Shown in pieces: positions 5,786 through 10,556 of a stretch of 10,560 nucleotides of DNA; position 1 is the stretch's first letter, and every line of letters begins with the position of its first letter. A program made the translations under genes and the position numbers. This DNA comes from a bacterium (GTDB taxonomy: Bacteria > Patescibacteriota > Minisyncoccia > UBA6257 > GWB1-50-10), in contig JAKAHO010000023.1 in NCBI GenBank assembly GCA_021814835.1, forward strand, positions 1 to 10,560. Direction: 5' to 3'. The notes beneath the pieces were generated by a model. That model saw only the letters and a list, made by a program, of their open reading frames with translations. It was not told the origin of the DNA and made no database searches.

Positions 5786-7090
5786 ATGAAATATCGCACG
5801 TTGAGCGGTCCCGTGTCCGTCCAGGTTGAAATCACTGAGGCGTGCAATCTCAATTGCATGCATTGCTACAATCACTGGCGTGATGAGTCCGAAAAGCAGC
5901 GCGCATCGAGTCTTGACGAAGTGAAGCTCAACTCGATCGTCGAGATGATCGTCGAGATGAAGGCAGCCTCGGTCACTCTGACTGGTGGGGAACCCTTGCT
6001 TCGCTGGAGGATTCTACCCACTGCCATCAAGAAGTTGATGAGCGCAGGTATGAACGTGGGGTTGAATTCGAACCTTACGTTGCTTACCGATGAGATTGCC
6101 ACCGCACTCAAGGCGAGCGGACTGAAGGGCTTCCTCGTATCCGTCCTTTGCAGTCAGGAAGACGTTCATGACTCGATTGCGGGTCGTGTGGGCGCGTGGG
6201 AAGATACCATCAAGGGAATCAAGCTTGCGAAGAGTCATGGGTTTCGAATCAGTTCGAACATGGTTCTCACCAAGCTGAATTGGCGGTATCTCCGCGAAAC
6301 GGCTGAGTTTCTGAAGGGAATCGGCGTTTCGTCCTTCTGCGCAACAAAGGCATCTCCGTCTCTGAATGCTCGTAACTTCGACCAGTATCTGCTGTCGAGA
6401 GACGAGCTTCGGGCAAGCCTGGAAGAACTGATTCAGATTAGGACCAGCCTTGGGATGGCAGTGGACATTCAGGAATGCTATCCACTGTGCCTCATCGGAG
6501 ATACTGCGAAGTTCGAGTCGTTTGCGCGCAGAAGCTGTAGTGCAGGTGTCACCACTTGCACTATCAGCCCGACCGGTGATGTGCGGCCGTGTTCCCATGC
6601 CGACATGGTCTATGGCAATGTCTTTCGCGAGCCATTCAATGATGTTTGGGCGCGAATGGACGATTGGCGAGACGGTCGGTACGTTCCCGATGAGTGCAAT
6701 GCTTGTAAGTTCCTAGAGCGATGCACTGGCGGGTGCAGGATGGAAGCGAAACACCGCGGCGATATTCGTGGAAAGGACCCGTTCATGTCGGGGCCCGAGG
6801 ATGTTTTGTACTCAATCGGACCTAAGCATGAACACGCGCCGCCTGCGCAAGAGAAGTTCCACCTCAACAAGCCCCTCAAGATACGAAAGGAGAACTTCGG
6901 AGCTACCGTTATCACGCCTGCAGGGTCTGCACTCATCAATGAGGATGGGTTGCGGATTCTTCAAGGTCTCTTGCAGGAGAGTATTTTTACGGTTGATTCG
7001 GCAGCGACCCGCTTTTCTTCCAAGCCGGACAACATGCGCAAGTTCCTGCTTGGCTTGGTGCGTAGAGGCGTAGTTCGTGCAGTTTCCTAG
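5786..7090 (+). CDS. radical SAM/SPASM enzyme with C-terminal PqqD-like RRE domain (putative RiPP maturase)
   Basis: This 434-aa protein has three parts. (1) A radical SAM core starts VQVEITEACNLNCMHCYN, with the [4Fe-4S] motif C20-x3-C24-x2-C27 and a TLTGGEPLLR motif about 50 residues on. (2) A SPASM domain contains C251, C258, G264-x4-C269 and C304-x2-C307-x5-C313-x3-C317, the usual pattern for two auxiliary Fe-S clusters; the last Cys of the classic motif is not seen after C317. (3) Residues about 360-434 read like PqqD: KIRKENFGATVITPAG, INEDGLRILQGLL, then a winged-helix end (MRKFLLGLVRRGVV). This fold binds leader peptides. Such enzymes install thioether or other crosslinks in ribosomal peptides, and the Cys-rich peptide 31 nt downstream is the obvious substrate. 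The start at 5786 has AGGAG (5774-5778) 7 nt upstream and lies after its promoter. The exact chemistry cannot be read from sequence. Confidence 0.88.
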   Translation: MKYRTLSGPVSVQVEITEACNLNCMHCYNHWRDESEKQRASSLDEVKLNSIVEMIVEMKAASVTLTGGEPLLRWRILPTAIKKLMSAGMNVGLNSNLTLLTDEIATALKASGLKGFLVSVLCSQEDVHDSIAGRVGAWEDTIKGIKLAKSHGFRISSNMVLTKLNWRYLRETAEFLKGIGVSSFCATKASPSLNARNFDQYLLSRDELRASLEELIQIRTSLGMAVDIQECYPLCLIGDTAKFESFARRSCSAGVTTCTISPTGDVRPCSHADMVYGNVFREPFNDVWARMDDWRDGRYVPDECNACKFLERCTGGCRMEAKHRGDIRGKDPFMSGPEDVLYSIGPKHEHAPPAQEKFHLNKPLKIRKENFGATVITPAGSALINEDGLRILQGLLQESIFTVDSAATRFSSKPDNMRKFLLGLVRRGVVRAVS

Positions 7091-7121
7091 TCGTACCACC
7101 CATCACAAAGGAGTCGATCCT

Positions 7122-7280
7122 ATGGATCCCCAGGTCCTCTCCATCGTGGAGAAGCCGGAGAACAGCGATGTGGCGATGGTCGCCAGCAGCTGCGAAAGCG
7201 ACTGCGAAGACAACTGCGACAGCTGCGACAACGCGCAGCCGGGCTGCGACTGCTACGGAGGCAGCTGCGACGACAAGTGA
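7122..7280 (+). CDS. Cys-rich 52-aa peptide, putative RiPP precursor
   Basis: The product has a 23-residue Cys-free N-terminal half (MDPQVLSIVEKPENSDVAMV and a few more), as expected of a leader. The C-terminal half holds seven Cys (24, 28, 32, 35, 42, 44, 49) spaced C-x3-C-x3-C-x2-C-x6-C-x-C-x4-C. The intervening residues are almost all Asp, Glu, Asn, Ser and Gly, with one Tyr (45). All seven Cys use TGC and all core Asp use GAC, while the leader Asp are GAT. A strong Shine-Dalgarno, AAAGGAG (7107-7113), lies 8 nt before the ATG; an earlier in-frame ATG at 7077 would overlap the upstream gene and lacks such a site. It is the second gene of the cassette and is followed at once by a terminator. 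The inference is a substrate of the upstream radical SAM enzyme, with Cys as thioether donors. A metal-binding metallothionein-like peptide is the alternative. Confidence 0.8.
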   Translation: MDPQVLSIVEKPENSDVAMVASSCESDCEDNCDSCDNAQPGCDCYGGSCDDK

Positions 7281-7286
7281 ACCACC

Positions 7287-7318
7287 CCCCCCAACGTCAT
7301 TGTTGGGGGGCTTTTATT
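7287..7318 (+). terminator. rho-independent terminator of the radical SAM cassette
   Basis: CCCCCCAAC (7287-7295) pairs perfectly with GTTGGGGGG (7302-7310) around a 6-nt loop, followed by CTTTTATT. It begins 7 nt after the peptide stop codon and closes the cassette. Confidence 0.92.
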
Positions 7319-7345
7319 GCAAAAAGGCAGTGCATCAAATATGAT
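7317..7345 (+). promoter_or_regulatory. possible promoter of the HExxH gene
   Basis: TTGCAA (7317-7322) and TATGAT (7340-7345) are 17 nt apart, matching consensus at 4 and 5 of 6 positions. The start would fall near 7352, at the ATG at 7353. An inverted repeat overlaps the -10. Confidence 0.45.
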
Positions 7346-7348
7346 GCA
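7331..7348. repeat. inverted repeat overlapping the start of the HExxH gene
   Basis: TGCATC (7331-7336) and GATGCA (7343-7348) are perfect inverted arms around a 6-nt AT-only centre, and GATGC recurs at 7352-7356. The repeat spans the putative -10 box and the first possible start codons. It could be an operator, or a hairpin controlling start access, if the transcript includes it. Confidence 0.5.
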
Positions 7349-8060
7349 TATGATGCCTAATGTACATTTTGTATACAGCATGTCGAAAGACGCATGGAAT
7401 GTATTGCGTGTCATTACTGAACATTCGCAATACGATGCTAATGACCCGTCTGAGTGGTGGCTCGGCGAGCTTTCGCGCGAATTTGTTGGAGAGGTGAGAA
7501 GTATGACCGATGAGGAGAAAAAGAAAGAAATCATTTCTCGCCATTTGGAAGTCGAATATCAAAAGAAAAAACAGCTTTTGGACGAGAGAATCAAGCTCTT
7601 TTCGGAAAAGTGGGCCACTATCAACGAAAGTTATTTCAAAATTGTAGCGCGTGTCCTCAAAACGACTATTGCTGACGACGTGCTCTACACGGGATATCTT
7701 ACAAGTGCGGGGAGTTGTCCTTTTCACACCGAAAAGAGATGGTTCATGGTAAGAACCGACGATACATGCGGCGATATGATTGCGGCGCATGAAATATTGC
7801 ATATGGAATTTCGGAGGAAGTATGCCTCGTTGTGCCTCAACGAAATGAAATTGAGTTCGAAAGAATTCGGGGATTTTCAGGAGGCGACAACGTTTTTGCT
7901 GAACGAGGAAATGAGCGGCATGTTATCTCGCCCCGATTATGGTTATAAAGAGCATAAGAAATTGCGCGCAATGCTTACGGACGAGTGGAAGAAACACAAG
8001 GATTTTGATGCGTTGCTCGCATATTACATGACTATCAAAGATTCGTGGAGAAAAGAGTAG
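7341..8060 (+). CDS. putative HExxH zinc metalloprotease-like protein
   Basis: This 239-aa soluble protein has no signal peptide or membrane helix. It contains HEILH (residues 150-154) within IAAHEILHMEF, the HExxH zinc motif of metallopeptidases set in a hydrophobic helix. E181 in FQEATTFLLNEE, 27 residues on, is a plausible third zinc ligand of the gluzincin type. A charged helical stretch (about 52-85) precedes it. No named family is recognised. Four in-frame ATGs are clustered (7341, 7344, 7350, 7353), with another at 7380. I give the longest, but a promoter guess points to transcription starting near 7352, which would make 7353 a leaderless start. No Shine-Dalgarno is present. It lies just after the terminator of the Cys-rich peptide cassette, so a role in leader cleavage is conceivable but unproven. 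Hypothetical with a protease-like motif is the safe label. Confidence 0.7.
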   Translation: MMHMMPNVHFVYSMSKDAWNVLRVITEHSQYDANDPSEWWLGELSREFVGEVRSMTDEEKKKEIISRHLEVEYQKKKQLLDERIKLFSEKWATINESYFKIVARVLKTTIADDVLYTGYLTSAGSCPFHTEKRWFMVRTDDTCGDMIAAHEILHMEFRRKYASLCLNEMKLSSKEFGDFQEATTFLLNEEMSGMLSRPDYGYKEHKKLRAMLTDEWKKHKDFDALLAYYMTIKDSWRKE

Positions 8061-8089
8061 GTTTTACTCAATCGTGAAGTAAGGCGGCA

Positions 8090-8120
8090 CCCTCCGAAGC
8101 TTTAGCATAGGAGGGGTTTA
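8090..8120 (+). terminator. possible terminator after the HExxH gene
   Basis: CCCTCC (8090-8095) pairs with GGAGGG (8110-8115) around a 14-nt loop containing GC-TTTA-GC, followed by GTTTA. The T tract is short, so this is a modest candidate. It overlaps the rpsB -35 box. Confidence 0.45.
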
Positions 8121-8146
8121 CAATACCTGCAGGTTTAGTATATAGT
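8117..8146 (+). promoter_or_regulatory. promoter of rpsB-tsf
   Basis: TTTACA (8117-8122) and TATAGT (8141-8146), each 5 of 6 to consensus, are separated by 18 nt. The spacer holds the perfect 10-bp palindrome ACCTGCAGGT (8125-8134), a possible operator. The start near 8153 leaves a leader of about 12 nt without a Shine-Dalgarno. Confidence 0.7.
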
Positions 8147-8164
8147 AGAACGCGTACTGAAATT

Positions 8165-8875
8165 ATGAGCAAAGAAAAAGAAATAACCAACGAAATAGTC
8201 TCGGAGCTCGTTACGACGGGTGTTGCGGTTGGGCACAAGCGTTCTAAAACGCATCCGAAAATGAAACCTTACGTCGCGATGACAAGGAACGATATCGATT
8301 TTATCGATCCGGAAACGACGTTGGAAAGCATCGATGAAGCGGTAAAATTCATCGGCGAGCGCATCGGTCCTGATGACCTTGTGCTTTGCGCAGCTTCAAC
8401 AGCGCCCGCGCACGAAGCAGTTTTGGCATTCGCGAAGCAGTTTAACTTCCCGTATGTTACGACGCGCTGGCTCGGCGGTACGCTCACCAATTTCAAAGTA
8501 ATTTCTGAGAGGATGCGTTATTACGTAGACCTCAAAACGAAGAAAGAGAAAGGTGAACTCGAAAAGTATACGAAGAAAGAACAGATGAAGTTCGGCGAGG
8601 AAATCACCAAACTCTCCATCTCGTTCGACGGATTGCTCCGTATGACGAAACTCCCCGCAATCCTTTTCGTAGTTGATCCTCAAGCAAACGAAACGGCAGT
8701 GAAGGAAGCGATCAAATTGAACATTCCGGTGGTGGCCATCCTCGATACGAATGATGACCCGCGCACCGTCACGAAGCCGATTTTCGCGAACGACCACGCA
8801 AAGCAGAGCATCGCATGGGTAATGCAGAAAATCACGGAGGGCATCGTTGCAGGAAGAAAGGCAGGCGTAAAGTAA
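8165..8875 (+). CDS. rpsB: 30S ribosomal protein uS2
   Basis: This 236-aa protein has the uS2 hallmarks: the GVAVGHKRSKTHPKMKPYV segment (G-x2-x-GH ... NPKMKPYI in the family), FIDPETTLESIDEAVKFI, the FPYVTTRWLGGTLTNFKVI block (about 97-115, family RWLGGxLTNF), a central Lys-rich coiled coil (about 120-150), LPAILFVVDPQANETAVKEA and IPVVAILDTNDDP (about 183-196). uS2 joins the 30S subunit late, bridging head and body. It is encoded just before tsf in the standard rpsB-tsf pair, 23 nt apart. The ATG at 8165 has no Shine-Dalgarno and follows a short leader. Confidence 0.95.
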   Translation: MSKEKEITNEIVSELVTTGVAVGHKRSKTHPKMKPYVAMTRNDIDFIDPETTLESIDEAVKFIGERIGPDDLVLCAASTAPAHEAVLAFAKQFNFPYVTTRWLGGTLTNFKVISERMRYYVDLKTKKEKGELEKYTKKEQMKFGEEITKLSISFDGLLRMTKLPAILFVVDPQANETAVKEAIKLNIPVVAILDTNDDPRTVTKPIFANDHAKQSIAWVMQKITEGIVAGRKAGVK

Positions 8876-8898
8876 ATTTAAAAACAAGTAAATAATTC

Positions 8899-9342
8899 AT
8901 GGCCAATAATGACATCGTAAAGTTGCGCGAAGTAACGGGGGCAGGAGTAATGGAGTGCAAAAAGGCGCTCGATGACGCAAAGGGAAACTTCGATAAAGCT
9001 ATTGAGTTCATCAATGAGCGCGGTCTCATAAAGGCGGAGAAGAAGTCCGGCCGCAACGCATCTGCGGGAATGTTGAAGGCGTACGTGCACAACAACCGCG
9101 TAGGCGTGTTGCTCCAGATTCACGCGGAAACCGATTTCGTGCTCCGCTCGGAACCGTTCCAGGAATTGGCGCACGATATTGCAATGCACATCGTCGCAAT
9201 GAATCCGGAAACCGTTGAAGCGCTTCTTGCGCAGCCGTTCGTAAAGAATGAATCAATGCCGGTGTCTGACCTCGTTAAGAGCGTCACTGCTAAAGTTGGC
9301 GAGAAGATTCAGGTAGAACGTTTCTGCAGATACGAGATATAA
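8899..9342 (+). CDS. tsf: elongation factor Ts, short form
   Basis: EF-Ts is the nucleotide exchange factor of EF-Tu. The N-terminal UBA-like domain is clear: IVKLREVTGAGVMECKKALDDAKGNFDKAIEFI (about 5-38; family LRxxTGAGMMDCKKAL). The core then follows with YVHNNRVGVLLQIHAETDFVLRS (about 62-84), containing the TDFV motif that contacts EF-Tu. The protein ends at GEKIQVERFCRYEI, the usual family end. At 147 aa it is about half the E. coli length: the second core subdomain and coiled-coil protrusion are missing, as in short EF-Ts of several lineages. It lies downstream of rpsB in an A-rich, Shine-Dalgarno-less context. A membrane protein gene follows 14 nt later. Confidence 0.94.
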   Translation: MANNDIVKLREVTGAGVMECKKALDDAKGNFDKAIEFINERGLIKAEKKSGRNASAGMLKAYVHNNRVGVLLQIHAETDFVLRSEPFQELAHDIAMHIVAMNPETVEALLAQPFVKNESMPVSDLVKSVTAKVGEKIQVERFCRYEI

Positions 9343-9356
9343 ACTCGTAACGTGAT

Positions 9357-9686
9357 ATGCTCACATTTCTCCTTCAAATAACCATGGTGGTCAGCTTGGG
9401 GTTCATCGTGTACCTCTTCGGCCGTGTCGTGCCTCGCGTAAGCGATGTGGACATTGCGAAGGCGCGCGAACAGTCCCTGTTTCACTGGCTCGTGGGGTAC
9501 TTGGAGAAAGTGGATGATTGGCTCCTCTCATTGTTTGAAAAAGCATTGCGAAGGATAAGGGTTATCATCTTGATGCTCGACAACGTCATCTCGGATAAGC
9601 TCGGACGTTTCAAGAAGGAATCAGAGCGGCAGAAAGGTTTCTCGCTCCCGAAAGAAGGACAGAAAGAAGAAGAGAAGTCGGAATAA
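9357..9686 (+). CDS. small single-span membrane protein of unknown function
   Basis: The 109-aa product begins with one hydrophobic helix (about residues 2-24, LTFLLQITMVVSLGFIVYLF). An amphipathic, mixed-charge region with likely helices (LFHWLVGYLEKVDDWLLSLFEKALRRIRVIIL, about 41-72) comes next. The C-terminal tail is strongly charged and Lys/Glu-rich. The N-terminal span with a long cytosolic helical tail suggests a membrane-anchored structural or tethering protein, but I recognise no family. It begins 14 nt after tsf without a Shine-Dalgarno and ends just before a terminator, so it is probably the third gene of the rpsB-tsf operon, where pyrH is found in many bacteria. Confidence 0.75.
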   Translation: MLTFLLQITMVVSLGFIVYLFGRVVPRVSDVDIAKAREQSLFHWLVGYLEKVDDWLLSLFEKALRRIRVIILMLDNVISDKLGRFKKESERQKGFSLPKEGQKEEEKSE

Positions 9687-9700
9687 TATTGAATACAAAC

Positions 9701-9726
9701 AAAAACTTCCCGAAAGGGAAGTTTTT
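9701..9726. terminator. bidirectional rho-independent terminator
   Basis: AAAAACTTCCC (9701-9711) and GGGAAGTTTTT (9716-9726) form a perfect 11-bp stem with a GAAA loop. With A-tract and T-tract on opposite sides, it works for the rightward rpsB-tsf operon and for the leftward tRNA-Tyr, whose 3' end is only 8 nt away. Confidence 0.92.
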
Positions 9727-9733
9727 GATTCTG

Positions 9734-9817
9734 TGCGCAGGGAAGGATTCGAACCTTCGTAGCCGTTAAGGCGCTAGATTTACAGTCTAGTACAATTGAC
9801 CGCTCTGTCACCTGCGC
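9734..9817 (-). tRNA. tRNA-Tyr (GUA anticodon)
   Basis: Read on the minus strand, the 84-nt gene starts GCGCAGG and ends CCTGCGC plus discriminator A, a perfect 7-bp acceptor stem. The anticodon stem CTAGA/TCTAG encloses a loop with anticodon GTA (complement of 9781-9783). A class II variable arm with a GCC/GGC stem follows, as expected for bacterial tRNA-Tyr, then a TTCGAAT T-loop. CCA is not encoded; the next bases read CAG, so it must be added by tRNA nucleotidyltransferase. It is transcribed leftward into the shared terminator at 9701-9726. Confidence 0.95.
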
Positions 9818-9827
9818 TTGAGTTTAC

Positions 9828-9854
9828 TTTATAGAAACTGCCGTTTTTGTGCAA
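9828..9854 (-). promoter_or_regulatory. possible promoter of tRNA-Tyr
   Basis: On the minus strand, TTGCAC (9849-9854) and TATAAA (9828-9833) are about 15 nt apart, upstream of the tRNA 5' end at 9817. The short spacing lowers confidence. It sits back-to-back with the rightward promoter of the next gene. Confidence 0.4.
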
Positions 9855-9877
9855 TAGTAACCTATGAACAGCGCAGT

Positions 9878-9886
9878 TGGTATACT
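9878..9886 (+). promoter_or_regulatory. extended -10 promoter of the 78-aa membrane protein gene
   Basis: TGGTATACT (9878-9886) fits TGnTATAAT with one mismatch in the hexamer. No clear -35 is seen. Transcription would begin about 7 nt later, exactly at the ATG at 9893, so the mRNA is predicted to be leaderless. Confidence 0.6.
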
Positions 9887-9892
9887 AAATAT

Positions 9893-10129
9893 ATGGAAAC
9901 ATTGTCGCCGATGCTCGGCTGGATTGGAACAACGCTCATCTTTCTTGCGTACCTGCTCATTTCTTCGAAAAAGGTAGACAGCGCAAGCGTCTCATACCAG
10001 GTAATGAATCTCGTGGGTGCTGCCGCGCTCGGCGTGAACGTATATTACCAGCAGGCATGGCCCGCGCTCGCGCTCGAATTTGTGTGGGGAGGCATTTCGA
10101 TTTATTCACTCATAAAAAACAGAAAATAA
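9893..10129 (+). CDS. small three-helix membrane protein, CBU_0592-like
   Basis: The 78-aa protein has three hydrophobic segments: LGWIGTTLIFLAYLLIS (about 8-24), YQVMNLVGAAALGVNVYY (about 35-52) and WPALALEFVWGGISIYSLI (about 56-74), with short charged loops and an NRK end. The layout (LGWIG..LAY, then YQ.MNL.GA..LG.N..Y, then a W/A-rich third helix) resembles the small CBU_0592-type bacterial membrane proteins, whose biochemical role is unknown. This is a pattern match by eye. The ATG at 9893 was chosen because an extended -10 ends 7 nt upstream, so upstream in-frame sequence would be untranscribed from that promoter. It is divergent from tRNA-Tyr, with 75 nt between them. Confidence 0.72.
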   Translation: METLSPMLGWIGTTLIFLAYLLISSKKVDSASVSYQVMNLVGAAALGVNVYYQQAWPALALEFVWGGISIYSLIKNRK

Positions 10130-10142
10130 GACGCAAATACGC

Positions 10143-10148
10143 TAAAAT
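10143..10148 (+). promoter_or_regulatory. possible -10 box of the 93-aa gene
   Basis: TAAAAT (10143-10148, one mismatch) ends 7 nt before the ATG at 10155, the same leaderless geometry as upstream of 9893 and 5030. There is no recognisable -35 or extended TG, and the AT-rich context makes chance matches likely. Confidence 0.35.
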
Positions 10149-10154
10149 AAAGAT

Positions 10155-10436
10155 ATGAAATTCGAAAGTTTTAAACCCGAAAACGAAACTCCGGAGACGC
10201 AAGAAACTCAGGAGGAAATAAGAACGTTTGATGATATCGAGGAAGCAGACCGAAAAATGATGGCGGCTCAACTTGGGTTGCCTCGATCCGCTTCGCACGA
10301 AGAAATTGCGGACGCATTCAGAAAGAAAAGAGCGGGTGAGGCGGGCCTGCCCGAAGATGCGGATTGGCGCGAAATTGAATCGAAATCGCACGAGGCAAAG
10401 CTGAACGAAATGAAGAAAGAGCGCACCGCCGCATAA
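10155..10436 (+). CDS. small charged hypothetical protein with duplicated GLP motif
   Basis: This 93-aa, soluble, very polar protein has no Cys and no membrane helix. The first 30 residues are acidic and probably disordered. Two similar segments follow: GLPRSASHEEIADAFRKK (41-58) and GLPEDADWREIESKSHEAK (64-82), both GLP-x2-A-x3-EI followed by a charged helix, about 23 residues apart. The first resembles helices I-II of a J-domain (LG-x-xxxAS-xxEI-xxAFRK), but there is no HPD motif, so a DnaJ-like function is not supported. It begins 25 nt after the preceding gene's stop and has no Shine-Dalgarno. It may be cotranscribed or use its own weak -10. Function unknown. Confidence 0.68.
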   Translation: MKFESFKPENETPETQETQEEIRTFDDIEEADRKMMAAQLGLPRSASHEEIADAFRKKRAGEAGLPEDADWREIESKSHEAKLNEMKKERTAA

Positions 10437-10440
10437 ACAA

Positions 10441-10470
10441 TTGCGAAGATTAGCGGACGCGTGCTACATT
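10441..10470 (+). promoter_or_regulatory. promoter of tRNA-Thr
   Basis: TTGCGA (10441-10446) and TACATT (10465-10470) are separated by 18 nt, with TGC before the hexamer making an extended -10. The start is predicted near 10477, 8 nt ahead of the mature 5' end. Confidence 0.5.
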
Positions 10471-10484
10471 TATTCGTGTCCTAA

Positions 10485-10556
10485 GCCGGAGTAGCTCAAT
10501 GGCAGAGCAACGCTTTTGTAAAGCGAAGGTTGGAGGTTCGACTCCTCTCTCCGGCT
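10485..10556 (+). tRNA. tRNA-Thr (UGU anticodon)
   Basis: The 72-nt gene has a perfect acceptor stem GCCGGAG / CTCCGGC, then T as discriminator. The D arm is GCTC-AATGGCA-GAGC. The anticodon arm has the loop TTTGTAA, anticodon TGT (10517-10519), and an A-A mismatch at its first pair (27-43). The T arm is GGAGG-TTCGACT-CCTCT with one G-U. CCA is not encoded (CAT follows). The overall sequence matches bacterial tRNA-Thr. The window ends 4 nt later. Confidence 0.95.

Noticed and set aside
7077..7121. Upstream ATG extending the Cys-rich peptide by 15 aa
   Set aside because: It overlaps the end of the radical SAM gene and lacks an SD, while the ATG at 7122 has AAAGGAG 8 nt upstream.
7122..7280. 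Metallothionein-like interpretation of the Cys-rich peptide
   Set aside because: Not excluded, but a Cys-free leader-like half and a radical SAM/RRE enzyme in the same transcript make a RiPP precursor the better reading.
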